DNA from: Bacteroidota bacterium
GTDB lineage: Bacteria > Bacteroidota > Bacteroidia > Chitinophagales > Chitinophagaceae
Reading direction: 5' to 3'
Assembly: GCA_030706605.1 (NCBI GenBank)
Contig: JAUZOE010000015.1
Location: 17,332-81,331, forward strand
DNA length: 64,000 nucleotides
The notes beneath the pieces are model-generated. The model ran no database searches and was not told the origin of the DNA. It worked only from the letters and a program-made list of their open reading frames with translations. Numbering within the stretch: position 1 is the first letter of the stretch; every line of letters starts with the position of its first letter. Below, piece by piece: positions 45,860-54,976 of the stretch. Both the position numbers and the translations under genes were made by a program.

Positions 45860-48370
45860 CTAATAAATAACCTGAAATTCAGGAAGCAGCAAAATAGCCC
45901 AGAACAAATCCTGGATAGAATTTGCATCGGGGTTATTACCCAAAAGTTTTTTGGCTATGCCATATTCTTTAGGATCTGCCTCCCTGTTAAATGCCCTGCT
46001 ATAAATCTCTTTAATAATGGCATCACTATTCTTATACTTTTGCCTCCAGTTTGCAGCGCCTTTTTTCAGCGCCGAATTAAATCTTTCTCCATTCGTCAGT
46101 TCCAACGCCTGTAAAAGATTGGCCTGCGATTCCCTGCTGGTAGAAACAGTTTCCCGGTTTGGCCTGCCCAAAGCAGTAAGGAAGCTGTTATTAACTACCA
46201 ATGAGGCCCTTGCAAAAAGATGATTTGATGGATCATAACCAGGTAATTTAGCTGGGTTGTACCCCTCCAGCGAATCCGGGAAAAGAGGCCCGACAACCAT
46301 TCCTACTGCATCAGCAAATTGTTCTGCTGTCATCCTTTTCCTTAGCATACCGGTAAATTTGTAATCTACTGACACTATCTTATTAGGATCCTTAAAGCCC
46401 ACAGAAGGCAATTGGTAAGTTTCCGAAGTAGTAATGAGATAAATCAGTTCTTTGATATCACTTTTGTTTTGCTGAAAATTGTAAGCCATCCAGTCCAGGA
46501 GATCCTGGCTCCATGGATCGTTATCCATCACATCCACAGGTTCAACAAGGCCACGCCCCATTAACTGCGCCCAAATCCGGTTTACAAGCGTGCGGTAGAG
46601 GCGGCCATCCTCTGGCTTGATAATATTCGCGGCCAGTTGTGCCATTTTTACGGACCTGGGAGCAGCACTATCAATGTTACCTAATTGTTTCCAGAGCATC
46701 CTTGCATTGGTAAATTTTCCGGTAGGCTTATCGCAACGATTGATCTCAAGTGAGCTATCGGCAAATATATTCGCAAATGCATAGGCATCATCCAATTTCC
46801 AATCACTGATAAAGCTGTTATGACAGGACGTGCATTTCAGGTTTAAACCAAAAAATACCTGCGATATATTCTGTGCAGCCTGCATTTCTTTTCTCTGGCT
46901 TGCATTTACTACACCGCGCCATTTAATGCCTTCAACAAATCCTTTGGATTGATCAGTAGGACTTACCAGTTCTTTTACAAACTGGTCATAGGGCTTGTCG
47001 GATCGTATAGACTGATACAACCAGTCACTAATATTATAACGCCCCTTGGTGATATAACCTGTTCCGGTATAATCATTTCTAAGTGCATCATTCCAGAATG
47101 TGAACCAATGCATGGCGTAATCATCCTGCCGGTTTAAGAGTGCCCTTACCCACAAAGCCCTTTTATCCGGCCTCGTGTCTTTGACAAAAGTTTCAAACTC
47201 CTCGGGACTGGGAAGCAAACCGATAACGTCAAGCGTAACTCTTCTCAAAAAGGTTCTGTCGTCAACAAGTTTCGGCCAGGTAATTTTATTTTTTATAAAA
47301 TATTGATTGGTCCACCTGTCAATAGGATTGGTAAGATTTCCTGTTACCGGTGGCAACGGAGGGTTTCTCGGTTCCAAAGCTGCCACTTTGAAAAGACTTT
47401 TTTCCAGGCCATCGGGCCATGGCGCTCCTTTCTGAATCCAGAAATTGATTACCGCAATATCATCGTCAGATAATTTTTTGCCTTTGGATGGCATCGACTC
47501 TTTATCGTTTGTAGGTAAAGTAATGCGCCTGTATATTTCACTCTCATGGGCATTGCCAGGAACTACAACCGGCCCGTCTTTTCCACCCTTAAAAATCATA
47601 TCTTTTCTGTCGAGTCGCAACTCCCCTTTCACCTTTTCTTCACCGTGGCATTTATAACAATTATGCGCCAGGATGGCCCTCACCTTAACATTTAATTCCA
47701 ATATCTGCTTCTTGGTTAATTGTGCTGTATCATTTTTCTTAAATGATGCCAAATCAAAATTAGCTGTTTTACCTTCTGTATAGTCGGAGCTCCAGGGAAG
47801 TGCTGCAGTTAAATAATCTTTCCCATGTGTGAGTGAGGCTCCAAAATGACCCGCTACCGTTATTCCTATGGCGCAGAAAAACAAGACTCCACGGTAAGAC
47901 CTTACCAGTTTAACTTGTTTTTTTACCAAAATCCTGTTGAGTAAATACCACGCCATAGTACCCAGGGCGGCTGCGGCAATTCCCGACCATTTATGTAAGG
48001 TAATCAGGTCTTTTCCATAATCTCCATCGCCCGCCAGCAACAACCCGAATATGACAGAAAATATTGCAGAGATAGCTCCCGCTGCTATCAGTAGATTAAT
48101 GCCGGGGCGCAAGGGTGATGAAAAATTTTTGAGGGTCAGCAACTCAAGTATGGCAGCAAATAATAACAACCCTACAGGAAAATGAACCGCTAAAGGATGA
48201 AGTCTGCCTAAAAATCTCCAAAACCAAAAAGTACCCGGATCTGCAGCCCCGGAAGAAGACGATTCGGCAAATCCACTGAATGAAAATTGCAACAGGCAAA
48301 CTACCAGTATCACACTAATAATAATGACTGCCTTTTTGCCAGGGAATAAATTTTTAGTTGAGACTCTCAT
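45860..48370 (-). CDS. Cytochrome c / DUF1549-DUF1553 (PSCyt1-PSD1) membrane protein
   Basis: This 836-residue protein starts with four to five hydrophobic segments of a DUF2231-like region (residues about 15-185). A cytochrome c domain follows with heme motif CYKCH (238-242). The PSD1-type domains (DUF1549 and DUF1553) then fill the rest, with a second CTSCH motif near residue 520. It lies 28 bp upstream of the DUF1501 gene, so the pair should be co-expressed. A periplasmic redox role is inferred; the substrate is unknown. Confidence 0.85.
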   Translation of the reverse strand: MRVSTKNLFPGKKAVIIISVILVVCLLQFSFSGFAESSSSGAADPGTFWFWRFLGRLHPLAVHFPVGLLLFAAILELLTLKNFSSPLRPGINLLIAAGAISAIFSVIFGLLLAGDGDYGKDLITLHKWSGIAAAALGTMAWYLLNRILVKKQVKLVRSYRGVLFFCAIGITVAGHFGASLTHGKDYLTAALPWSSDYTEGKTANFDLASFKKNDTAQLTKKQILELNVKVRAILAHNCYKCHGEEKVKGELRLDRKDMIFKGGKDGPVVVPGNAHESEIYRRITLPTNDKESMPSKGKKLSDDDIAVINFWIQKGAPWPDGLEKSLFKVAALEPRNPPLPPVTGNLTNPIDRWTNQYFIKNKITWPKLVDDRTFLRRVTLDVIGLLPSPEEFETFVKDTRPDKRALWVRALLNRQDDYAMHWFTFWNDALRNDYTGTGYITKGRYNISDWLYQSIRSDKPYDQFVKELVSPTDQSKGFVEGIKWRGVVNASQRKEMQAAQNISQVFFGLNLKCTSCHNSFISDWKLDDAYAFANIFADSSLEINRCDKPTGKFTNARMLWKQLGNIDSAAPRSVKMAQLAANIIKPEDGRLYRTLVNRIWAQLMGRGLVEPVDVMDNDPWSQDLLDWMAYNFQQNKSDIKELIYLITTSETYQLPSVGFKDPNKIVSVDYKFTGMLRKRMTAEQFADAVGMVVGPLFPDSLEGYNPAKLPGYDPSNHLFARASLVVNNSFLTALGRPNRETVSTSRESQANLLQALELTNGERFNSALKKGAANWRQKYKNSDAIIKEIYSRAFNREADPKEYGIAKKLLGNNPDANSIQDLFWAILLLPEFQVIY

Positions 48371-48426
48371 CAGCTATACAAACATAAAGATAAATATAAT
48401 CGAAAAACCAGCATCATTAAAAGAAG

Positions 48427-48454
48427 AAACTGGTTTAGCCTGGCAAACCAGTTT
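48427..48454. promoter_or_regulatory. 10-bp inverted repeat in the divergent spacer
   Basis: AAACTGGTTT and AAACCAGTTT flank the loop AGCCTGGC. Because both flanking genes start away from this spacer, it is unlikely to be a terminator and may be an operator or leader structure for the gene at 48370. The rest of 48371-48710 has only the second repeat listed next. Confidence 0.4.
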
Positions 48455-48596
48455 TAAAAGTAATCAATTAAATTTAAAAACTATCCTGCTCTATGCTGCA
48501 ACTATTTATAAAACAACTGATAAGGAAAGTCTTCCAATAAATTCCAGGTAGCCTGTTAGTCCCTTTATATTGCAATTGTCATTTGATCAACCATAC

Positions 48597-48626
48597 AATC
48601 CTGATTAAAATAGCCTGGTCAGGATT
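48597..48626. promoter_or_regulatory. 8-bp inverted repeat upstream of a -7-like TACTTTG
   Basis: AATCCTGA and TCAGGATT are perfect inverted repeats 14 bp apart. They end 8 bp before TACTTTG (48635-48641), a candidate -7 element for the DUF4954 gene at 48711. Position suggests an operator. Confidence 0.35.
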
Positions 48627-48710
48627 TATTATTTTACTTTGCAAATAATTCTTTCACTTATTTACTATTGCGCTAGCATTGATTTAGTAAATTAAATAGG
48701 CCAGAGACAC

Positions 48711-50828
48711 ATGAATATCATTACCAAACATCCGATCAACAACCTGGGATATAATTTCATCAATCCAGCTTTTCTTCCGGAAGGTAAAGATGAGTACTAT
48801 CTCAGGAACCTTCAGAATAATAATGGAATTGATTACCGCAAACTTTCAGGGTCTGAAATAGAAATCCTGATTCGTAATGGCAACACTTCCGATGACTGGG
48901 GGAAAATATATGTAACCAAAGCATTTGACCCTATACTGGTAAAAAACTCCAAGTTCCTGGGGCTGGTTCGCATAGGAAAGTTAGAACCCTATTATCTTGA
49001 ATTTCATAATTTACGAATGCCTGTTGGTATTTATAACAGCACCATCATCAGTTGCGATTTTGGAGACAATGTTTGTATTGATCATGCTAATTATTTAAGC
49101 CATTATATTATCGGCAACGAAGTAATGATTGCTAACGTGAATGAAATGGCTACCACTGAATATGCAAGATTCGGAAATGGGATTTTGAAAGAAGGTGAAA
49201 AAGAAGAAACGCGGATATGGATGGAAGTGCGCAATGAAAATGGTGGTAGGCGTGTAATTCCATTTGAGCGTATGCTGGCAGGAGATGCCTGTTTGTGGAG
49301 CAATCACCCCGGTGATCAATTGTTACTGGAAAAATTCAAAGAAATCACTGCTAAAGAATCCGATAACAAAAGAGGTTATTATGGCACCATAGGAGATCGC
49401 TGCGTTTTAAAAGATTGCAACATCATTAAGGATGTTATTATGGGTACAGATGCCTATATAAAAGGAGCCAATAAATTAAAGAACCTGACTATTAACAGCG
49501 ATAAAGAAAGAACGACTCAAATCGGGGAAGGTTGCGAAATGGTAAATGGTATTATCGGGTATGGCTGCCGTATTTTTTATGGTGTGAAAGCAGTAAGATT
49601 TGTGATGGCGGCACATTCACAATTAAAATACGGAGCAAGGCTTCTAAACTCTTACCTGGGTAATAACTCTACCATTTCCTGTTGTGAAGTATTGAATTCC
49701 CTTATTTTCCCAGGGCATGAACAACATCATAATAATTCATTTTTATGTGCCTCGCTCATCATGGGGCAAAGCAATATTGCCGCCGGGGCAACCATAGGGA
49801 GCAATCATAACAGCCGTAGTGCTGATGGTGAAATCATTGCCGGAAGAGGTTTCTGGCCGGGGTTGTGTGTAAGTCTCAAGCATAATTCCATGTTTGCTTC
49901 TTTTACCATTTTAGCCAAAGGCGATTACCCTTATGAGATGAACATTCCATTGCCTTTCAGCCTCGTAAGCAATGATGTGGCCAATGACAAACTGGTATTA
50001 ATGCCAGGCTATTGGTTTATGTATAATATGTATGCGCTTGCCCGCAATGCATGGAAGTTTGCAGACCGTGATAAAAGAACAGAAAAAATTCAGCGGTTAG
50101 AATTTGATTACCTGGCTCCTGATACGATCAATGAAATGTTTACCGCTATTGAACTTTTATCAAAACTTTCCGTAGATGAAGATGGCAATGCAGAAATACA
50201 GGGATTAGAAAACAGCCTGAGAAAAACCGAAGTAGTGAAAGTAGAAAGGTCTATCGAATTGTTTAAAGAACTGATTACTTTCTATGGAGTAATCCAGTTA
50301 ATAGAACACATCAAAATTAACCGGTTTTCTTCTTTTGCAGAATTAAAGAAAAATATTCCGGCAAAGCTCAGCAGGTCGGAATGGAAAAATATTGGAGGCC
50401 AGCTAATCCCGAAAACGGATGTGGAAAAACTGAAAAATAATATTAAATCCGGCAAAATCAATTCATGGTCAGAAGTACATGAATTTTACCGGAGCACAGG
50501 TGCTGACTACACCAGAGACAAACTCACACATGCTTACACGTCATTATTTGAAATTGAAAATATTACCTCACGGCAATTTACTCCCGGTTATTTCAAAACC
50601 TTATTAGAAAAATCCATTGCCACCAAAACGTGGATGGCTCAATCTATTTATGAATCACGCGAAAAAGATTACAGCAATCCTTTTAGAAAAATGGTTTACG
50701 AAACCAATGAAGAAATGAATGCGGTAGTAGGCAAACTGGAAGACAATCAATTTATACAGGATCAACTGAGAGAACTGGAAGCCTTCAAAAAAACAGCAAA
50801 GAGTTTAATGAAGAAATTCGGAGAATGA
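48711..50828 (+). CDS. DUF4954 family protein
   Basis: This 705-residue protein matches the Bacteroidota DUF4954 family. The N-terminus is followed by a left-handed hexapeptide-repeat region (residues about 100-400: IGDRCVLKDCNIIKDVIMGT, GCEMVNGIIGYGCRIFYGVK, SAIAAGATIGSN-type turns). The C-terminal region is helical, with the sequence ending KTAKSLMKKFGE. Hexapeptide helices are typical of acyl- or sugar-nucleotide transferases, but no activity is established. It is a single-gene unit, convergent with the GreA-like gene. Confidence 0.88.
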   Translation: MNIITKHPINNLGYNFINPAFLPEGKDEYYLRNLQNNNGIDYRKLSGSEIEILIRNGNTSDDWGKIYVTKAFDPILVKNSKFLGLVRIGKLEPYYLEFHNLRMPVGIYNSTIISCDFGDNVCIDHANYLSHYIIGNEVMIANVNEMATTEYARFGNGILKEGEKEETRIWMEVRNENGGRRVIPFERMLAGDACLWSNHPGDQLLLEKFKEITAKESDNKRGYYGTIGDRCVLKDCNIIKDVIMGTDAYIKGANKLKNLTINSDKERTTQIGEGCEMVNGIIGYGCRIFYGVKAVRFVMAAHSQLKYGARLLNSYLGNNSTISCCEVLNSLIFPGHEQHHNNSFLCASLIMGQSNIAAGATIGSNHNSRSADGEIIAGRGFWPGLCVSLKHNSMFASFTILAKGDYPYEMNIPLPFSLVSNDVANDKLVLMPGYWFMYNMYALARNAWKFADRDKRTEKIQRLEFDYLAPDTINEMFTAIELLSKLSVDEDGNAEIQGLENSLRKTEVVKVERSIELFKELITFYGVIQLIEHIKINRFSSFAELKKNIPAKLSRSEWKNIGGQLIPKTDVEKLKNNIKSGKINSWSEVHEFYRSTGADYTRDKLTHAYTSLFEIENITSRQFTPGYFKTLLEKSIATKTWMAQSIYESREKDYSNPFRKMVYETNEEMNAVVGKLEDNQFIQDQLRELEAFKKTAKSLMKKFGE

Positions 50829-50857
50829 ATTGGAAGCAATCTCCTGAAATATTTCCT

Positions 50858-51307
50858 TTACCAAATACTCTCAATAGTATATTGACTATTGTTAACTTCG
50901 GCAATACCTCCTACAGGCAATCCCATTAATTTTTGCCCGAGAGGCGATTGGGGCGACAACGCTATTACGGTTACATTATCTATTACCGCTTTTCCCAATG
51001 CTATGCTCACCAACAAATAGCCCCTGTTGGTTTTCACAAGACTCCCGTTTACAATGACCAAAGCAGTGATAGCAGGATTTATTTTTTCCAACATCGCTTT
51101 TTGTGCCATGGCTTCATTCAATTGCCCGCGCGTATTGGCTTGTTCTATTTGCAATATGGCCAGCGCGGTTTCATGCTTATCACCGGCGGTGCTTTTAGTT
51201 TCATTGCTGCCGCTTTCTTTCAGGTCGGCTAATACCTGTTGCAGCATGGTTATCTTATCCTGCACCTTTTGCAGGTAGTGGTCGTATATTTTTTGTTTTA
51301 GCGTCAT
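50858..51307 (-). CDS. GreA/GreB-like transcription factor homologue
   Basis: This 149-residue protein has an N-terminal coiled coil (ITMLQQVLADLKESGSNETK, GDKHETALAILQIEQANTRG) and a C-terminal GreA/GreB-like domain (VIALSPQSPLGQKLMGLPVG). Bacteroidota carry such diverged Gre-type proteins, often mislabelled as 3-oxoacyl-ACP synthase. The ATG at 51307 (MTLKQKIYDH) is preferred over one eight codons upstream. It is convergent with the DUF4954 gene. Confidence 0.75.
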   Translation of the reverse strand: MTLKQKIYDHYLQKVQDKITMLQQVLADLKESGSNETKSTAGDKHETALAILQIEQANTRGQLNEAMAQKAMLEKINPAITALVIVNGSLVKTNRGYLLVSIALGKAVIDNVTVIALSPQSPLGQKLMGLPVGGIAEVNNSQYTIESIW

Positions 51308-51363
51308 AAAGGGGGTCCTTGCAAAAATCAATTGCTCTTTAAAAATAATTCACATCCCGTCAC

Positions 51364-53439
51364 TTACCGTACTACTGGGAAGGCAGAAATCCTTAACCGG
51401 GCTGCGCCCATGGGTATCAGTTCTATTTCCTTTTCTTTGGTAGCAACCGTGACCGGGCTCTGAGGCAATACACCACATAAGCCATATTGATCAATCGTCC
51501 AGTCGGGAATCATCTTGCCTTTGGCTTCTATTATTAAAGGAACCGCATCCTGCGTAAACGGGAAATCATTGGAAGGCCATGGCCTTTTTATAATTTCAAA
51601 TTGCTGCGCTACTGGTTGTTTCGTAAGATACAAACCATAGTTCCACATGCTCTCAGGATAAATTTCGTATGCAGGCCATTTGGTTTGATCTGCACTGGCC
51701 TGCCACTTTGAATCACCAATGGCAGATTCCTTACTATTCATCTTTTTATAATATTCATTGATCTTCAATGAAAAAGTAAGCGCACCATAATTCACACTCA
51801 CACTGTTTTTATTTTGTGCCCACACCTGCAACTCCACTTTCATTGGCAGGGTCAGTTCAATCACATCTCCCTGCTTCCAGGTATTTTCCAGGCGTATGTA
51901 TGAACCAGCTTTTGCGTTAACATCAACAACTTTCCCGTTAATGCGTACACTTGCCGCAGTGCACCATCCCGGAACACGCAGGTATAGTGGGAACCGGACT
52001 GAAGAAGAAGTGCTCACCTCAATTTTTATATGTTCATCAAAAGGATAATGAGTACTTTGTTTTAGTGTAACAGTGTGGCCTGTACGATTACCCACTTTCA
52101 CAGTTACCTCACTGCTGTTATATAGCAACGCTGCAATCCCGTTATCCGGCGTAGCCATCCACAAATGCTCTTCGTAATAGGGCCAGCCCTGTGAATGATT
52201 GTGCTGGCAACAACGACTGCTGAAAGGATTCATAGTGAGGAAAGGCCCTGCATTCTGAATACCCGGCGAATGATTTTTGCTATCGCTGATCACCATATTA
52301 GGCGCCGTTAAATACCGCAGCCCCCTGAAGTCGGGCATCACTGCCGCGGGATAAGTATTGAAGGCCACATCTTCACAATTATCGGCCCACATAGGATCCC
52401 CGGTAATGCCCGTTAATATTTCATCCGAAGACATTTGCTCCACCATGCCACAGGTCTCCACGGCCTGCCGCGGATCGCTATATCCTTTGCGTGCGTTTTC
52501 ATCGGCGCCAAACATGCCACCCGGCACCTGCCCGTATAAACTCCTGATCAGGTAAAAATCTTTATAGGTAGCTTCTAAAGAATTAGAGTCTTTGTTTTGC
52601 ATAAAATATGTGGCCGGCTCCCTGAAACATTGAGCCACGTTTACATTATGCCAGTTGGGCAGGTTATCATCCTGCGACCAGTTGGCCGTGTTGCGGTAAA
52701 TTTTATCAGCCACATTCAGCAACCATTTCTCCCCGGTATGATCATACAGCCAGTAGATGCTATACAGGTTATCGCCCCCGCGGCTGTTTTCCCAGTAAGT
52801 ACGCAACAGGAGGCTGTCGGGCACCGTACTTTGCCATTTAAAATATTTAGTCATAAAAGGAATCACCCGTGGATCGGCATTGTATTCGTAATAAGATTGC
52901 AGGCACCAGAGCATCAGCATATTGGGCCACAGGTCGGGTACCTTTATTATTTGGTTCTGCTGGTTACGGGTTACTTCTCCGGGGCCAAAATACCCATCGG
53001 CACGCTGACTCTCAAAAACTTTTTCGAGCCACGACCGGGTTTCGTTGATCATTTTTTTATCTTTCAAAATATAGCCAAGGTCGCCATAACCCTTTAGCCA
53101 GTAAGGCACTTCTTCCCAGCCATGATCGCCCTTGCCATTGCCGCTAAACCAGGCATTGTTTTTCTTATCGAGCCATGCGCTGATCTCGCCCAGTTGCCCC
53201 GTTAAGCCATCGCGCTGCAGTTGCAGGTATTTCAATATCCAGCCTTGGGGCCTGATGGTGCCCACAGGCAGCTTTATCAAACTAAGCGGCTGCAGGGGCG
53301 ACCTGTTGCTGGTATAGAAAGAATTGACACCTCCCTGTGGGCGCGACACTACACTTGCCTGCAAAGTATTTTTTTGCGCATACACATGGTAGCCATACAA
53401 CAGGAAAACAGACATACAGCCCACAAATATTTTTTTCAT
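51364..53439 (-). CDS. Secreted glycoside hydrolase, GH127-like (beta-L-arabinofuranosidase, DUF1680)
   Basis: This 691-residue protein has a signal peptide (SVFLLYGYHVYAQ), an alpha/alpha barrel (LGYILKDKKMINETRSWL, YWLYDHTGEKWLLNVADKIY, EQMSSDEILTGITGDPMWAD) and a beta-sandwich C-terminal part. GH127-type Cys and acid residues appear at SSRCCQHNHSQGWPYYEEH and EDVAFNTYPAAVM. Members remove arabinofuranose from plant polysaccharides or glycoproteins. Its base composition is visibly richer in G and C than the neighbours. No regulator or SusCD pair is adjacent, so it is an orphan glycosidase here. Confidence 0.82.
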   Translation of the reverse strand: MKKIFVGCMSVFLLYGYHVYAQKNTLQASVVSRPQGGVNSFYTSNRSPLQPLSLIKLPVGTIRPQGWILKYLQLQRDGLTGQLGEISAWLDKKNNAWFSGNGKGDHGWEEVPYWLKGYGDLGYILKDKKMINETRSWLEKVFESQRADGYFGPGEVTRNQQNQIIKVPDLWPNMLMLWCLQSYYEYNADPRVIPFMTKYFKWQSTVPDSLLLRTYWENSRGGDNLYSIYWLYDHTGEKWLLNVADKIYRNTANWSQDDNLPNWHNVNVAQCFREPATYFMQNKDSNSLEATYKDFYLIRSLYGQVPGGMFGADENARKGYSDPRQAVETCGMVEQMSSDEILTGITGDPMWADNCEDVAFNTYPAAVMPDFRGLRYLTAPNMVISDSKNHSPGIQNAGPFLTMNPFSSRCCQHNHSQGWPYYEEHLWMATPDNGIAALLYNSSEVTVKVGNRTGHTVTLKQSTHYPFDEHIKIEVSTSSSVRFPLYLRVPGWCTAASVRINGKVVDVNAKAGSYIRLENTWKQGDVIELTLPMKVELQVWAQNKNSVSVNYGALTFSLKINEYYKKMNSKESAIGDSKWQASADQTKWPAYEIYPESMWNYGLYLTKQPVAQQFEIIKRPWPSNDFPFTQDAVPLIIEAKGKMIPDWTIDQYGLCGVLPQSPVTVATKEKEIELIPMGAARLRISAFPVVR

Positions 53440-53601
53440 TTAATTGATTTTAAGCAACCGCAATTTTGATAAGTAGTATCCATTAAAGATAGTAAAACTG
53501 TTATTAGCAATCAGGAGAAAATTAGCATGATCAGCTACAATCCGTGTAACTACTTTTTCCTCTCAGCAATGGCTCACGCAGTAGACGTTGTATTTGTAAG
53601 C

Positions 53602-53627
53602 GGAACGCCCCGTACCGGAGACGTTCC
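53602..53627. repeat. GC-rich hairpin upstream of the orphan gene 53735
   Basis: GGAACG (53602-53607) pairs with CGTTCC (53622-53627) around a 14-base GC-rich loop. It is unlike the AT-rich surroundings and resembles a dispersed repeat. The spacer 53440-53734 holds no recognised gene besides this. Confidence 0.35.
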
Positions 53628-53734
53628 TAAGAAAAGGATATTCCTCACTAAGACGCTTTTAATGCTTGTAATTGTTTTAATTTCGAAGTGGAAGATCTGC
53701 AAAGATTTAACCAATCTGATTTAATAAAACTTTT

Positions 53735-54919
53735 ATGACACTTATTGCTTCAACTTTAAATCATAAAATGCCATTTTTAATAAGTGACCTTTTATGGTCA
53801 TCTGAGTATTCTACTGAGCATGTTCGTTTTCCAACAAATATTTTCGATCCTAGCCCATACTTGCCATCTGGACAAGAAGACAAACCTATAAAACTAGGGC
53901 AAAAAATGTATATTATAAAAGATAAGGTCTGTATTGTTTTTGCAGGACTAAGTCAGGAAATATTATTTTTTTTGACCCTAATAAAGGATGCTTTCAAGGA
54001 AAAGTATGAAATTACAAAAGAGGATATCCACAAATTTTTACAAATGTATAAATTGAATCGAAATTTTAAAGATTCAGCCTTTTTTATTATTCACATAAGA
54101 AATTCAACAGCGAATTCTATTGAAGTAACCCAATTTTATTCACCTTCCGAAACCAATATCGTTGATCCTATATCTTTCAATGTCGAAGATGAAAGTTGGA
54201 ATATTATGTATGATGACATTTACGAGCAAGTATTTGCTTGTGGCAATGGAGCAAAAGGTTTTCTAAATATTGTTAGGCAGGCAGGAAAACTACATACAAG
54301 ATTTAAACAAGGTGATTTCAGGAGAGCGGTTCAAGTAAATACAATCCTTATATCCAAGTTATTAACTTTAGAAAGAATTTCACTATACACATTAAGAGAG
54401 AATTGGGGTGGAGGCTTTGAAACAGCTTATTATAATGGTGAAAAATTTGAAAAAATAGATAAAATAGCTTATGTTATCAGCCATGGATATTTCGATAATC
54501 TTGGAAATATTGGGTTACCTGTTCCAAGGTTAATAATGTACTATAAGTATCTTCGAGATATATTGTACATCGTTGCACTGGAAATAAATCAATATACACT
54601 TCAAGAAACTGAAAGGTTCTCCACTTTTACATCTCTTTCTGGAGGATTTAATACTACACTATATGAAGTTGAAGGGATAGATTTAGATAATATTGAAAAT
54701 TATGAATTGCCATCGGATTTTTCATTTTTTACGGATAAAATTTCAATGGGTTATTCTCTTATCACGAATAAAGATGTTATTTTCAATCCTGCATTTTTTA
54801 ATTTTGGACCTGCATTAACTATCACTTTTCAACAAGGCAGAAGCATTGAGATTTCAATTTTGAAAGACTTGAGTAATAAAATTAGAGATACATCAAAAAA
54901 AATATTTCCAAATTTATAA
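53735..54919 (+). CDS. Orphan protein with Ntn-hydrolase/proteasome-like N-terminus
   Basis: This 394-residue protein has no signal peptide. It begins MTLIASTLNHKMPFLISDLL and then KLGQKMYIIKDKVCIVFAGL, the order seen at the start of proteasome beta and HslV subunits (Thr after Met, a strand, SD, then K..YxIxDKV.I.FAG). The rest (helices KYEITKEDIHKFLQMY, DFRRAVQVNTILISKLLTL and later strands) is not recognised. It is AT-rich and stands alone between a GH127-like gene and a histidine kinase. A threonine-type Ntn activity is only a hypothesis; no partner ATPase is nearby. Confidence 0.6.
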   Translation: MTLIASTLNHKMPFLISDLLWSSEYSTEHVRFPTNIFDPSPYLPSGQEDKPIKLGQKMYIIKDKVCIVFAGLSQEILFFLTLIKDAFKEKYEITKEDIHKFLQMYKLNRNFKDSAFFIIHIRNSTANSIEVTQFYSPSETNIVDPISFNVEDESWNIMYDDIYEQVFACGNGAKGFLNIVRQAGKLHTRFKQGDFRRAVQVNTILISKLLTLERISLYTLRENWGGGFETAYYNGEKFEKIDKIAYVISHGYFDNLGNIGLPVPRLIMYYKYLRDILYIVALEINQYTLQETERFSTFTSLSGGFNTTLYEVEGIDLDNIENYELPSDFSFFTDKISMGYSLITNKDVIFNPAFFNFGPALTITFQQGRSIEISILKDLSNKIRDTSKKIFPNL

Positions 54920-54920
54920 C

Positions 54921-54976
54921 TAATACCCCTGTTCGTCCAAGCATAAAGAATGTTCCCTGGCGGGTGTCCTCACCCG
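54921..54976. repeat. 42-bp dispersed repeat (copy A) with terminal hairpin
   Basis: 54921-54962 matches 57466-57507 at about 34 of 42 positions; the shared core is ATAAAGAATGTTCC followed by TGGCG. It continues into the perfect hairpin CGGGTG-TCCT-CACCCG (54961-54976), which overlaps the stop of the histidine kinase gene. It sits between two convergent genes and could also act as a terminator. Confidence 0.6.

Noticed and set aside
53527..53724. A 65-codon plus-strand frame ahead of the orphan gene 53735
   Set aside because: It spans a GC-rich hairpin repeat, has no ribosome site and no protein-like pattern.
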